DNA from: Pseudomonadota bacterium
GTDB taxonomy: Bacteria; Pseudomonadota; Alphaproteobacteria; Caulobacterales; Caulobacteraceae
Direction: 5' to 3'
DNA length: 64,000 bases
Assembly (NCBI GenBank): GCA_021808285.1
Contig: JAKBBV010000004.1
Span: forward strand, 33,095 to 97,094
Shown here: piece by piece, positions 1 through 9,501 of the stretch
Numbering within the stretch: the first letter of the stretch is position 1
Layout: every line of letters starts with the position of its first letter
Notes under the pieces: generated by a model
What the model saw: the letters and a program-made list of their open reading frames with translations, nothing else
Told to the model about the DNA's origin: nothing
The model's database searches: none
Position numbers and translations under genes: made by a program

Positions 1-943
1 AGCCTACTGTCCGGTCCTGGCCGCCAACGATGAAGAGGGTTGGCGCCTTGATCTTGGTCAGGCCTCCCTCGGCCCAGGCCTCGGCGCCCGCAAACAGGCC
101 CGCCGGCGCGATCGCAACCACCGCGACGACGTGCGCCGCCTTCAGCTCGTCCGCCCTCGCCGCGCCAGCGACGAAGGGGGCGAGGGCCCCGTGCGTCAGG
201 GGTCCAAGAGCGGGAGAGAGCGGCGCCCCGGCCGCCGTGAGAACGCCATAGCCGCCCATGGAATAGCCGATCAGAACCGTGCGGTCGGGATCGGCGCTGG
301 CCGGGGCTCCCCGGCGGTCCCGCGCCAGGCCCTGGGCGGTGGCGATGATCGCGGCGAGATCGAGCGGGCGGTGGGTCAGAGGGCCGATGAATTTGGCGGG
401 ATCGGTGATCGCGGGGTCCATGAAATGGGGCCCGACCACGACATAGCCCTTGGCCGCGAGGGCCTCAGCGAGCCAGCTCATGGCCACAGGCGTTCCGCCA
501 TAGCCGTGGGCGAGGATTACAAGGGGAAACGGACCTGCGGCGCGAGGCGCGTTTCTCAGGGCGCGACCGGTGATTGCGAAGGCCACGTCGCGACCGTCCT
601 CGCCGACGAGGGCGCCGTGATAGACGACGGCGGCTCCTTTGGCCCTGGCCAGGGCTGGATACCAGATGTCCGCGATCAGACGCCGGTCCTCGCGCGGGAC
701 GCGCGGGTGCGTCGATGTCCAGGCCAGAGGGTCGGGCTGATCCCGCGCGATGAAGGTCCGGCTGGCGAAACCTACGGCGAACGGACCGCGCGCCGCGAGA
801 CTGGGAAGGTCCACCTGGGCGGCCGCTGGGGCCCAGAGGCCGCAGACGACCAGGGCAAGTGGAAGGCCTCGGCTGACCCAGCATGCGTTGGCGCGCGGCC
901 TCCAGCGAAAAATAGCATGTGACGGCGCCGACGATGTCGCCAA
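1..943 (-). CDS. alpha/beta hydrolase (dienelactone hydrolase-like), 3' end runs off the window
   Basis: Manual reverse-strand translation absent from the ORF track (edge ORF): ...GLPLALVVCGLWAPAAAQVDLPSL (signal peptide) ... PLVILAHGYGGTPVAMSWLAE ... VLIGYSMGGYGVLTAAG (G-x-S-x-G nucleophile elbow) ... APTLFIVGGQDRTVG. Probable TTG start at 943 preceded by GGGAGA. Confidence 0.72.
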   Translation of the reverse strand, partial: MATSSAPSHAIFRWRPRANACWVSRGLPLALVVCGLWAPAAAQVDLPSLAARGPFAVGFASRTFIARDQPDPLAWTSTHPRVPREDRRLIADIWYPALARAKGAAVVYHGALVGEDGRDVAFAITGRALRNAPRAAGPFPLVILAHGYGGTPVAMSWLAEALAAKGYVVVGPHFMDPAITDPAKFIGPLTHRPLDLAAIIATAQGLARDRRGAPASADPDRTVLIGYSMGGYGVLTAAGAPLSPALGPLTHGALAPFVAGAARADELKAAHVVAVVAIAPAGLFAGAEAWAEGGLTKIKAPTLFIVGGQDRTVG

Positions 944-983
944 ACTATCTCCCGGCGCGGGCGCCGCGCGTGCGGAGGACAGG

Positions 984-3068
984 ATGCGGCGACGGGACAT
1001 CATCAAATCGGCGGCGGGTTTGGCCATGGCGGGGGCGCCGCCGTCCCGGCTGCTCGCCCAGGCCGACAGCCGGACGAGGCCGGCCGCGAGCCCTGACACG
1101 GGCCCCGTGAAGATGATCGAGACGTCGTCCATTCCCATGCCTGACGGTGTCCGACTGGCGGTTCAGCTCTGGCTGCCGGCGCCGAGCGATGTCCGACCGG
1201 CGCCGGTGGTGCTCGAATATATCCCCTATCGCAAGCGGGATGGCTACCGCGCCTACGGCATGTACTGGGGCGAGACCCTGGCCTCGCAGGGGATCGCCTA
1301 TGCGAGGCTGGAGACCCGAGGCTCCGGCGATTCCACGGGACTTCTGCAGGACGAGTATCTGCCGCGTGAGCATGAAGATGCGGCCGTCGCCATCGCCTGG
1401 CTGGCGGCGCAGCCCTGGTGCAACGGCGCGGTGGGCATGAGGGGAGTGTCCTGGGGCGGGTTCAGCACCCTGCAGGCGGCCGCGCTGCGCCCGCCGGCCC
1501 TCAGGGCGATCATGCCGATCTCCGCTTCGGACATGCGCTACACCGACGACGCCCACTATGTGGGCGGGGCCTTTGCCCTCACGGGCCTCAAATGGGCGAC
1601 CAGCATGAAGCTGGTCATGGCCGGGCCGCCCGATCCGATGGTCACCGGTGAAGCCTGGAAAGAGGAATGGCGCGCAAGGCTCGCGGCGACGCCCCCGATC
1701 GCCGCCCGCTGGCTCTCCCATCAGACCAATGACGCCTATTGGCGCCAGGGCTCGGTAGCCCTTGCCTGGGACGCCATCCAGTGCCCGGTCTATGTGGTGG
1801 GCGGGCTGGTGGACTCCTATGGCAACGAGATCCCGCGCCTCCTGGCCAATCTCCAGGTTCCCCGCAAGGGCCTCTATGGGCCCTGGCAGCATGGCTACCC
1901 GTCTCCCGCCACCCCGGGCCCGGCTCTCGACTGGGCCTATGAGGAGCTGCGCTGGTGGCGCCAATGGCTCATGGGCGAGGAGACCGGCATCATGGCTGAG
2001 CCCATGCTCAGGGCCTATATGCCGGACGCCACGGCGGCGCAGGTCTCCCCAGGCCCCATCCCTGGTCATTGGGTGGCCGAAGCGCAGTGGCCCTCGGACC
2101 GGGTTCGGTCCCGCGCCTTCTACCTCGGCGATGGCGGGCTTCACGATCACCCTCAGGGCGGCGCCACGGCTCATTGCGCCAGCACGGCCCTGGTGGGACT
2201 GGGCAAGGTCGAATGGGTGCCCTTCGCCCCTACCGAACTGCCGCGCGAGCAGTCCCCGGACGACGCCCGGTCTCTGACCTTCGACTCCGCGCCTCTGCCG
2301 GGGCGCATTGAGCTGCTGGGCGCCGGCGCCTTCAAGATCCGGGTCGCTGCCGACCGCCCCCTCGCCCACCTCGCCCTGCGCCTGTGCGAGGTCACGCCGG
2401 CGGGCAAGTCCTGGCTGATCACCTATGGCCTCCTGAACCTCACCCATCGCACCAGCCACGAGACCCCGACACCCCTGGAGCCGGGCCACGCCTATGAGGT
2501 GACGGTCCCGCTCAACTTCACGGCCCACGCCTTCGCGGCGGGAAGCCGGATAAGGGCGGCGATCAGCGAGAGCCTCTGGCCCCTGGTCTGGCCCTCCCCC
2601 GAGCCGGTGACGCTCACCCTGGACCTGGCCTCGGCCCGCCTGGACCTGCCGGTTCGGACGCCGCCGCCGGTGGAGGCGCCGATGCCCATCCCCCTCGCCC
2701 CTCCGCCACCGCCCGATCCGAAATCCTGGCCCGACATGCGCATCACCGAAGAGGACGGCCAGGTGCGCGTGGTCGAGGTCTGGCCGCCATCGGTGAATCT
2801 CATCGCGGCGATCGCCGAGACCCATTCGGGCAGCGGCCCCGATATCGACCTCTCCATGACCGAGGCGGAGCCCCTCACCTGTCGCTGGCGAGCTTCATCA
2901 AACGCCGGCTTCTCCAGACCGGGCTGGGTGATCGCTCTGAAGAGCGAGGTGGCGATCAGCGCCGACACCCGGGACTTCACGGTGGAGGAGCGACTGACGG
3001 CGACCCTCAATGGCGAGGTATTCGCCGACATGCCCGCGACGACGCGAATCCGGCGGGAGATGATCTAG
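984..3068 (+). CDS. CocE/NonD family hydrolase (X-Pro dipeptidyl-peptidase S15-like), Tat-type signal
   Basis: MRRRDIIKSAAGLAMAGA Tat-like leader; VLEYIPYRKRDGYRAYGMYWGETLASQG, GMRGVSWGGFSTLQAAAL nucleophile motif, GPWQHGYPSPA His motif. The 750 start in the track is too long. Confidence 0.88.
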   Translation: MRRRDIIKSAAGLAMAGAPPSRLLAQADSRTRPAASPDTGPVKMIETSSIPMPDGVRLAVQLWLPAPSDVRPAPVVLEYIPYRKRDGYRAYGMYWGETLASQGIAYARLETRGSGDSTGLLQDEYLPREHEDAAVAIAWLAAQPWCNGAVGMRGVSWGGFSTLQAAALRPPALRAIMPISASDMRYTDDAHYVGGAFALTGLKWATSMKLVMAGPPDPMVTGEAWKEEWRARLAATPPIAARWLSHQTNDAYWRQGSVALAWDAIQCPVYVVGGLVDSYGNEIPRLLANLQVPRKGLYGPWQHGYPSPATPGPALDWAYEELRWWRQWLMGEETGIMAEPMLRAYMPDATAAQVSPGPIPGHWVAEAQWPSDRVRSRAFYLGDGGLHDHPQGGATAHCASTALVGLGKVEWVPFAPTELPREQSPDDARSLTFDSAPLPGRIELLGAGAFKIRVAADRPLAHLALRLCEVTPAGKSWLITYGLLNLTHRTSHETPTPLEPGHAYEVTVPLNFTAHAFAAGSRIRAAISESLWPLVWPSPEPVTLTLDLASARLDLPVRTPPPVEAPMPIPLAPPPPPDPKSWPDMRITEEDGQVRVVEVWPPSVNLIAAIAETHSGSGPDIDLSMTEAEPLTCRWRASSNAGFSRPGWVIALKSEVAISADTRDFTVEERLTATLNGEVFADMPATTRIRREMI

Positions 3069-3287
3069 GCGCGCGATGAGGAGGTCGGCGGCGATCTCTC
3101 CTCCGCCACGGCCCCAAATGCCTTTTTTGCATTCACGCATACACTAATTGACTTTGTGGAAATCCAACTCTGCGGGGAAGCATCGGCACAGATGACGAGC
3201 GGCTTCGATCGCCTACCCGGCCTTGGTCAATGACCGCGGGGGATCAGGGGCGAAGAAGGGGCGGCCGAAACAAACAAGGGGTGGCGG

Positions 3288-5750
3288 GTGATGACAAGGA
3301 CGAAACACGTCGGGCGCGCGGATCTTGCGCGTCTTCTGACCGGCGCCAGCCTAGCGGCTCTGACCGCAGGCGCCGCCCAGGCCGGGTCCGCCGCTGCGGC
3401 GCCGACCGATTCCTCCTCGCCCACCAGCGTTCAGGAGGTGATCGTCACGGCTGACCGGGCCGGGGCGGAAAACATCCAGAACGTCCCCATGGCCATCACC
3501 GCCATCGGCGCCGATAAGCTGGACCGGGCGGGCATCACCAATGTGCTGGGCTTGGAGCAGTACACCCCGTCTCTGAACGTCACCCAGGGCGCGCCCGGCT
3601 ACAACAAGTACGACATGCTGGGCCTGACCACCGGGGGCTATCTGGCCTCCGATACCTCCGACCGATCTTTGGTGGCGGTCTATCTCGACGACACCCCGAT
3701 TTCCGTCCAGGGACAGACGCCGGACCTGCGCGTCTATGACCTGGAGCGAGTCGAGGTGCTGGCCGGCCCCCAAGGCACGCTCTACGGCGCGGGGTCCATG
3801 GCCGGAACGATCCGCTTCATCACCGCCAAGCCCGACAGCCAGTCCTATTTCGGGGCCTTCGAGGCCACCGGCTCGGGCACCGAGCATGGTTCGGTGAACG
3901 ACAGTTTCCGGCTGATGGTCAATGCGCCGCTCATAAAGGACAGGTTGGCGCTCCGCGTCACCCTCTATCAGGGCGAAGACTCGGGCTTCATCAACGACAT
4001 AGGAGATTTCCACAAGAACGACGTCAATCTGAACCGAACGAGCCAAGCCCGGGTGGCCCTGCGCTATACGCCCACCGATAAGCTCACGGTCGATTTCAGC
4101 TACACCTACGAGAAGAGCCACGCCTACGGTCTGGACCAGGGCCTCTCGGGTCTTGCTCCCTATACGACCTCGACCAACGGTCCCCAGGGCGATCGGGACG
4201 ACTTCAATCTCTATAACGTCGCGATCGACTATGACCTCGGCTTCGCCGACCTCATCTCGTCCAGTTCCTATACTTGGCGGCGGATTGGGTTCCAGGCCAG
4301 CCCGGAACCGCAGATCGGCTACTTCTTCCAGAACTACGGGGCGGGACCGACCTACGCCAACGCCTATCCCCTGTTCAACGCGCCGACGACCTATAATCAG
4401 GCGGTGACTGACAGCATTCCTCGCGAACAATTCGACATCACCCAGAAAATCCACGACTACATGGAGGAGGTCCGCCTGGTTTCGAAATCCAGTGGGCCGT
4501 TCCGATGGACAGTGGGTGGATTTTTCGAGGATCAACGACGGAATCTGTACCAGGACATTCCTGTCCCCGGCTTCGACAGCCTCTCATACGAGAATTATTT
4601 CTACGGTCCCTTCAATACGCCCAATGGGCTCTATAATTCCCAGACAGTGGACGGCGCCTTCAATCCGAACGACATATTTTCGGGCCTGCAGAACATCGAG
4701 GAGCATCAGTTCGCCCTGTTCACCGACGACACTTGGCACGTCACGCGGCGGCTCGATCTGACGGCGGGATTGAGGTTTTTCGCTTTCCACGAAAACTATT
4801 ACCTCTTCGAGAGCGGCGTCTACGGCGTGATCAACCATGTGCCCCAGACCCAGAACTCTTCCCTGACCTCGGTCGGCGCCAATCCCCGCTTCAATATCGC
4901 CTATCACGTCAACGACGACGTCATGATCTATGCCGAAGCTGCGCGAGGATTCCGTTACGGGGGGGCCAACCAACCCGTGCCGATCGGGTCCACCGGCATC
5001 GCCGCGGAGTGCGCCGCCAACCTCGCCAGCTACGGCTATTCGACCGCCCCGGCCACCTTCGGCCCCGACCATCTTTGGGACTATTCCGTGGGCGAGAAGG
5101 CGACTTTGGGGAATGGCCGCCTGACGGTGAATACGGACGCCTACTACATCGACTGGACAAACGTGCAGACCCGGCTGGGCCTCAACTGCTCCTATTTCTT
5201 CACCGAGAACCAGGGGACCGTTCACAGCGAAGGCGTCGATCTCGACACGCGGTTCCGGCTCACTCCCGAACTGAGCATCGGGGCCACCGTCGCCTATAAT
5301 GACGCCCGGGCGGCGGGGAACATCCCCACAGTGGGCGCCTTCAATGGGGACCTGACGCCCTATTATCCACGCTGGATCGCCGGAGCCTCGATCAACTATG
5401 ATCGCTCTCTGTTCAACGGCAGTCTGCACGCCCAGGCCAATTATCAGTTCCGGGGCGACGAACAGACCACGTTCAACTCCCAGGCGACCACGGTCACGCC
5501 GGGCGGCGGCCTCATGGCGACGGGGGTCAACCCCTTGTTTGCCATCATCCCTTCTTCGGTGAATGTCAGCGCCTCTTTGGCCTATGATATCGGCAATTAT
5601 GAGTTCGGCGTGTTCGGGACCAACCTGACTAATGGCGTGAAAGTCACTGACATCGGGCCAGCCACTTATTATGCCGCTTATCAGGCGGGGGCGGACGTCA
5701 CCTATGCTCGACCGCGAACCATAGGGGCTCGGGTCAAGGTGAGGTTCTAG
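3288..5750 (+). CDS. TonB-dependent receptor
   Basis: Signal peptide, plug motifs (VQEVIVTADR, NVPMAITAI, VEVLAGPQGTLYGAGSMAGTIRFITAKP), beta-barrel C-terminus ending in aromatic-x-x-RF. Confidence 0.93.
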   Translation: MMTRTKHVGRADLARLLTGASLAALTAGAAQAGSAAAAPTDSSSPTSVQEVIVTADRAGAENIQNVPMAITAIGADKLDRAGITNVLGLEQYTPSLNVTQGAPGYNKYDMLGLTTGGYLASDTSDRSLVAVYLDDTPISVQGQTPDLRVYDLERVEVLAGPQGTLYGAGSMAGTIRFITAKPDSQSYFGAFEATGSGTEHGSVNDSFRLMVNAPLIKDRLALRVTLYQGEDSGFINDIGDFHKNDVNLNRTSQARVALRYTPTDKLTVDFSYTYEKSHAYGLDQGLSGLAPYTTSTNGPQGDRDDFNLYNVAIDYDLGFADLISSSSYTWRRIGFQASPEPQIGYFFQNYGAGPTYANAYPLFNAPTTYNQAVTDSIPREQFDITQKIHDYMEEVRLVSKSSGPFRWTVGGFFEDQRRNLYQDIPVPGFDSLSYENYFYGPFNTPNGLYNSQTVDGAFNPNDIFSGLQNIEEHQFALFTDDTWHVTRRLDLTAGLRFFAFHENYYLFESGVYGVINHVPQTQNSSLTSVGANPRFNIAYHVNDDVMIYAEAARGFRYGGANQPVPIGSTGIAAECAANLASYGYSTAPATFGPDHLWDYSVGEKATLGNGRLTVNTDAYYIDWTNVQTRLGLNCSYFFTENQGTVHSEGVDLDTRFRLTPELSIGATVAYNDARAAGNIPTVGAFNGDLTPYYPRWIAGASINYDRSLFNGSLHAQANYQFRGDEQTTFNSQATTVTPGGGLMATGVNPLFAIIPSSVNVSASLAYDIGNYEFGVFGTNLTNGVKVTDIGPATYYAAYQAGADVTYARPRTIGARVKVRF

Positions 5751-5779
5751 GTCAATCGCCAGAGTTCCAAGCCACGCTC

Positions 5780-7063
5780 ATGAGTGATCGCCAGGGCTCG
5801 ACGGCCTGGGTACGTTGGTACGTCCTCATCACCATGAGCGTGATCTATACGATCAACATCGCCGACCGGTATGTGATGTCCACGGTGTTGGAGCCGATCC
5901 GGATCGAACTTCATCTGAGCGACGGCGGAGTGGCCTTTCTCACCGGGGTGTCCCTGGCTCTGTTCTACGTTACCCTTGGCCTGCCGATTTCGTGGCTTGC
6001 CGACCGGACCAGCCGACGCAACATTCTGGCGGCGTCCCTTGTCGCCTGGTCGGTGATGACGGCCCTCTGCGGCCTGTCGCGCACATATCTGCAGCTTTTG
6101 GGCGCCCGTATCGGGGTAGGCGTGGGCGAGGCTGGCGGTACGCCTCCGGCGAACGCGATCATCGCCGACCACTTTCCCGCAAGCCGCCGTCCCATGGCCA
6201 TGGCGGTGTTCGCTCTGGGCGCCCCGGTCGGCGCGTGGCTTGGGGCCGATGTGGCCGGTGCGGTGGCCCGGGCCGAGGGCTGGCGCAGCGCGTTCCTCGT
6301 CCTTGGCCTCCCAGGGGCGCTGGTGGGGTTGCTGGTGCTGTTCACGATCCGAGAGCCCCGTCGCGGCCAGCTCGACCTTTCCTCAGGCGAGGCGACCCCG
6401 ACCTTTCCCGATACCTTGCGCTATCTGTTCCGACAGAAGGCCTGCCTGCATGTGATGATGGGCGGCGCCCTCTCGGCGTTCTGGGGATGGGGGTTGATGT
6501 GGTTCACACCAACCTATCTGCAGCGAGCCTATGACCTCGACGTCGGCCAAGCCGGAGCCATTTTAGGGCCGATCCATCTCATCGCTGGCTCGGCCGCCTC
6601 TCTGGCCACAGCGTTCCTTCTCGCGCGCCGCGCCTATTCCGACCCCAGACGCGTCCTCAGTCTCCTGGCGATTGTCACGGCCGCAGCGACCCTCCCCTCT
6701 GTTCTGGTCTATGGGACCCACTCCCTGGCTGTGGCCAAGGTCATGCTCTGGCTGTTCATCCCGGCCATCTACTTCTATCTCGGCCCCGCCATGGCCCTGG
6801 TGCAGAATCTGGCGCCGCCGAAGATGCGGGCCATGTTCATCGCCATCTCCCTGGCGATCGCGAATATCTTCAACCTGATTATCGCGCCCCAGGGCGTGGG
6901 CTGGTTCAGCGACGCCCTTGCCGGCGCGCAGGGGCCGAACGCCAAATCTCTGCGCCTCGCCCTGCTTGTCCTGGCGCCGTCGGGCTTCTGGGCCGCCTGG
7001 CACTACTGGGCCGCGCGTCGCGAGGTCGTGGCCGAGCAGAGAGCCGCTGTCGGCTATCTCTGA
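5780..7063 (+). CDS. MFS transporter (spinster-like)
   Basis: About 12 hydrophobic segments; WLADRTSRRNILAASLVAWS and ARIGVGVGEAGGTPPANAIIADHFPASRRPMAMA typical of this MFS group. Confidence 0.9.
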   Translation: MSDRQGSTAWVRWYVLITMSVIYTINIADRYVMSTVLEPIRIELHLSDGGVAFLTGVSLALFYVTLGLPISWLADRTSRRNILAASLVAWSVMTALCGLSRTYLQLLGARIGVGVGEAGGTPPANAIIADHFPASRRPMAMAVFALGAPVGAWLGADVAGAVARAEGWRSAFLVLGLPGALVGLLVLFTIREPRRGQLDLSSGEATPTFPDTLRYLFRQKACLHVMMGGALSAFWGWGLMWFTPTYLQRAYDLDVGQAGAILGPIHLIAGSAASLATAFLLARRAYSDPRRVLSLLAIVTAAATLPSVLVYGTHSLAVAKVMLWLFIPAIYFYLGPAMALVQNLAPPKMRAMFIAISLAIANIFNLIIAPQGVGWFSDALAGAQGPNAKSLRLALLVLAPSGFWAAWHYWAARREVVAEQRAAVGYL

Positions 7064-7139
7064 AGATCATCACCGGCGGCACAATTCGGTGATGGCGTTT
7101 TGGGGTCGATATATTCAATTCGACCGACCCCGCTCTCCC
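7064..7139. terminator. candidate terminator region between convergent genes (two short hairpins)
   Basis: ATCACCG...CGGTGAT stem, then GGGGTCG...CGACCGACCCC stem, between the ends of a + and a - gene. Confidence 0.4.
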
Positions 7140-9308
7140 CTACGGCGTCGCGTCCAGCTTGCGGGTCAGGTAGTCGGCCGTGGCCGTGTCGGCGTCGAGC
7201 CAGGACTGGTAGCGCAGGAAGCCGTGGATCTCGTTGGGGATGACGAATTCCTCATAGCTGACGCCCTTTTCCTGCAGGCGGCGCGCCAGATCCACGGTCT
7301 GGTGGAACATGACGTTGCGGTCGTCGTCGCCCTGGATGAGCAGGACCGGCGAGGTCCAGGTGGCGATGTCGGCGTCGGGCGAGGCCTTCCAGGCCACGTC
7401 CCTGGCGGCGAAATAGTCGCCCTGTTCATAGCGCTTGGGCGGGCCGCCCATGTATTTGTTCATCTCATCGGGCCAGTCGTGCACGCCGTGGAAGTCGACC
7501 CCGGCCTTGAACACGTCGGAATTGCGCGCCAGGGCGAGGGCGGTGAGATAGCCGCCATAGGACCCGCCCCAGATGCCGATGCGCTTGGGGTCGACCTCCG
7601 GCAGGGCCTGGAGGAACTTCGCGCCGGCCTGGACGTCCTGATACTCTGACGCGCCGCGGAAGCCGGCATGGGCCGGATGCTGGAAGTCGCGGCCATAGCC
7701 GATGCCCAGGCGGTAGTTCACCGACAACACCACGAAGCCGTGCGTGGCCAGATACTCGTTCACCGCATAGGCGTTGCTGTAATAGTCCATATAGCTCCAG
7801 CCGAGGAGCATCTGCCGCGGCGGTCCGCCGTGCACGAAGATCACGCCGGGCTTCTTGGCCGCCCCGCCGGGCGCCTCGAAGAGGTCGCCATGGATGGTCA
7901 GTCCGTCGGCGGAGGTGAAGGTCACCGCGGTCGGCGTCACCAGGGAGGCGGTGGGATAGTCGGCGCCCGCGCCGGTGGAGAAGGTCTGGCGCCCCTGCTG
8001 GCCGTGGCGGATGACGGCGATGCGGGTCGGCTCGCGCGGGCCCGCCTCGACGAAGGCGACGGCGTCGCCCGCCGAGGCCGGTTCGTATTCCAGCCCCTCG
8101 CCGCGGGTCAGGGGAACCGGCGCGGACCCGTCGAGGGCCAGGCCGAAGAGGTGGCGCCGCTCCAGATCGTGCGGCGCGTCCCCGGTATTGGCGTCATAGA
8201 CGATGCGGGTCCCGTCAGGGCTGAAGCTGATATGCTCGACCATGAAGTCGCCGGGCGTCAGGAGCTTCTGCGGCCCTCCCGCGGCAGGAACTTCGTAAAG
8301 GTGCTCCCAGCCGTCCTGCTCGGAGAGGAAGATCAGCCGATCACCCGCCGCCCAGTGCAGGTTCGCCTGGCCCTCGACCTCCGGATAGGAATCGCGCAGC
8401 CCCTTGCCGGAGGCCCAGACGGCGGCGCCCTTGCCGCTGGTCGCGTCGGCGACCCAGATCGCCCAGGGATGCGGGCTTTCGGTCAGGATCGGCTCGGGCG
8501 GGCCGCCGTCGCCCGGCGCGCGCACAAAGGCGATCCTTGTCCCGTCCGGCGACCAGCGCGGCTGGTCGTCCATGCCCGTGGAGGGGGCGAGGTAAATGAG
8601 CGGGGCCGCCTCGCCGCGATAGACGCCGATGAATCCGTGATCGCCGCGATCGGAGACGAACGCCAGAGCCTCGCCCTTTGGCGACCAGACCAGAGACTCG
8701 TCACTGCCGCGATCGAAGAACAGGCGATGGGCCTCGCCCTTGCCGTCCAGCGAGGCCGTCCAGACCTGGTGGTCCTTGATGAAGGCGAGCTTGCCGCCCT
8801 CGGAGACCGCCGGCGCATCGCCGTCGGCGAGCTTTATCGGAGCGCTCGAACCGTCGCTCGGCGCGGTCCAGATCTGCAGTTTGGGCTCGGTGGGGCTGCT
8901 GTCGGGATCGGGCGCCAGGCCGCCCTCGGCCGGCCAGTTGGCGTCGTGGTCGCCGCCGCGAACCCAGACCAGCCGGGTCCCGTCGGGCGAGAAGACAAGA
9001 TCCTGAAGCTCCTGGCCGTCATCGGCGGTCTCGTGGGTGATCTCGACGGGCTTATAGTCCGGCCCCTTGGCGGCCCAGACATTGCGCACGCCACGCACCA
9101 CCTCGACCCAGGCGATGGCCCCGCCCTTGGGCGCAGCGACCAGGTTGGTCTGGAAGGGATAGCCGAGGATCGCCTTGAGCGAGGCCGGCGAGGCCGGGGC
9201 CTGCGGGTGCGTCTCCGCCGCCAGGGCGCCGCCGCACGCCAGTGTCAGGCCGCCCGCCAGGGCGAGAACCGCCGCGCTGGCCATGCTCCTATATGCCCGT
9301 CCGCCCAT
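7140..9308 (-). CDS. S9 family prolyl oligopeptidase / dipeptidyl aminopeptidase with WD40-like beta-propeller
   Basis: Signal peptide MGGRAYRSMASAAVLALAGGLTLACGGALAAE; propeller repeats (SPDGTRLVWVRGGD, SPDGTRIAFVRA); GIWGGSYGGYLTALAL nucleophile; HGFLRYQSWLD His. Confidence 0.9.
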   Translation of the reverse strand: MGGRAYRSMASAAVLALAGGLTLACGGALAAETHPQAPASPASLKAILGYPFQTNLVAAPKGGAIAWVEVVRGVRNVWAAKGPDYKPVEITHETADDGQELQDLVFSPDGTRLVWVRGGDHDANWPAEGGLAPDPDSSPTEPKLQIWTAPSDGSSAPIKLADGDAPAVSEGGKLAFIKDHQVWTASLDGKGEAHRLFFDRGSDESLVWSPKGEALAFVSDRGDHGFIGVYRGEAAPLIYLAPSTGMDDQPRWSPDGTRIAFVRAPGDGGPPEPILTESPHPWAIWVADATSGKGAAVWASGKGLRDSYPEVEGQANLHWAAGDRLIFLSEQDGWEHLYEVPAAGGPQKLLTPGDFMVEHISFSPDGTRIVYDANTGDAPHDLERRHLFGLALDGSAPVPLTRGEGLEYEPASAGDAVAFVEAGPREPTRIAVIRHGQQGRQTFSTGAGADYPTASLVTPTAVTFTSADGLTIHGDLFEAPGGAAKKPGVIFVHGGPPRQMLLGWSYMDYYSNAYAVNEYLATHGFVVLSVNYRLGIGYGRDFQHPAHAGFRGASEYQDVQAGAKFLQALPEVDPKRIGIWGGSYGGYLTALALARNSDVFKAGVDFHGVHDWPDEMNKYMGGPPKRYEQGDYFAARDVAWKASPDADIATWTSPVLLIQGDDDRNVMFHQTVDLARRLQEKGVSYEEFVIPNEIHGFLRYQSWLDADTATADYLTRKLDATP

Positions 9309-9464
9309 GATCGCTTCCTCGCCCCTTCTGACGTGATCCGGACGCTGCGCGCGCCTCGGCGTCTCCTCAATAGCCTCAGTGGAGGAACTTGCCCACGCCC
9401 TCAACGCGCCCGCCTCGGCGATCGCCACGGGCGGGGCCGCGGTCCGGGCCTCAGCCGCAAAGAC

Positions 9465-9493
9465 TTGACCGGACCGTACGGTCATCTCTAGAC
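9465..9493 (+). promoter_or_regulatory. candidate promoter/operator of the RND operon: TTGACC -35 plus perfect 12-bp palindrome GACCGTACGGTC (9472-9483)
   Basis: Perfect palindrome immediately downstream of TTGACC and inside the predicted -35/-10 spacer; TCTAGA possible -10. Confidence 0.5.
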
Positions 9494-9501
9494 GCGGGGT
9501 C

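Noticed and set aside
945-2825. 626-aa minus-strand ORF antisense to the CocE-like hydrolase
   Set aside because: High-GC shadow ORF; composition biased, no signature motifs.
3069-3287. Promoter/terminator elements upstream of the first TonB receptor (AATGC-CTTTTTT-GCATT, ATTGACT)
   Set aside because: Stem too short and promoter elements too ambiguous to support a feature call.
7668-9491. 607-aa plus-strand ORF antisense to the S9 peptidase
   Set aside because: Shadow ORF; the real coding strand shows signal peptide, propeller and catalytic motifs.
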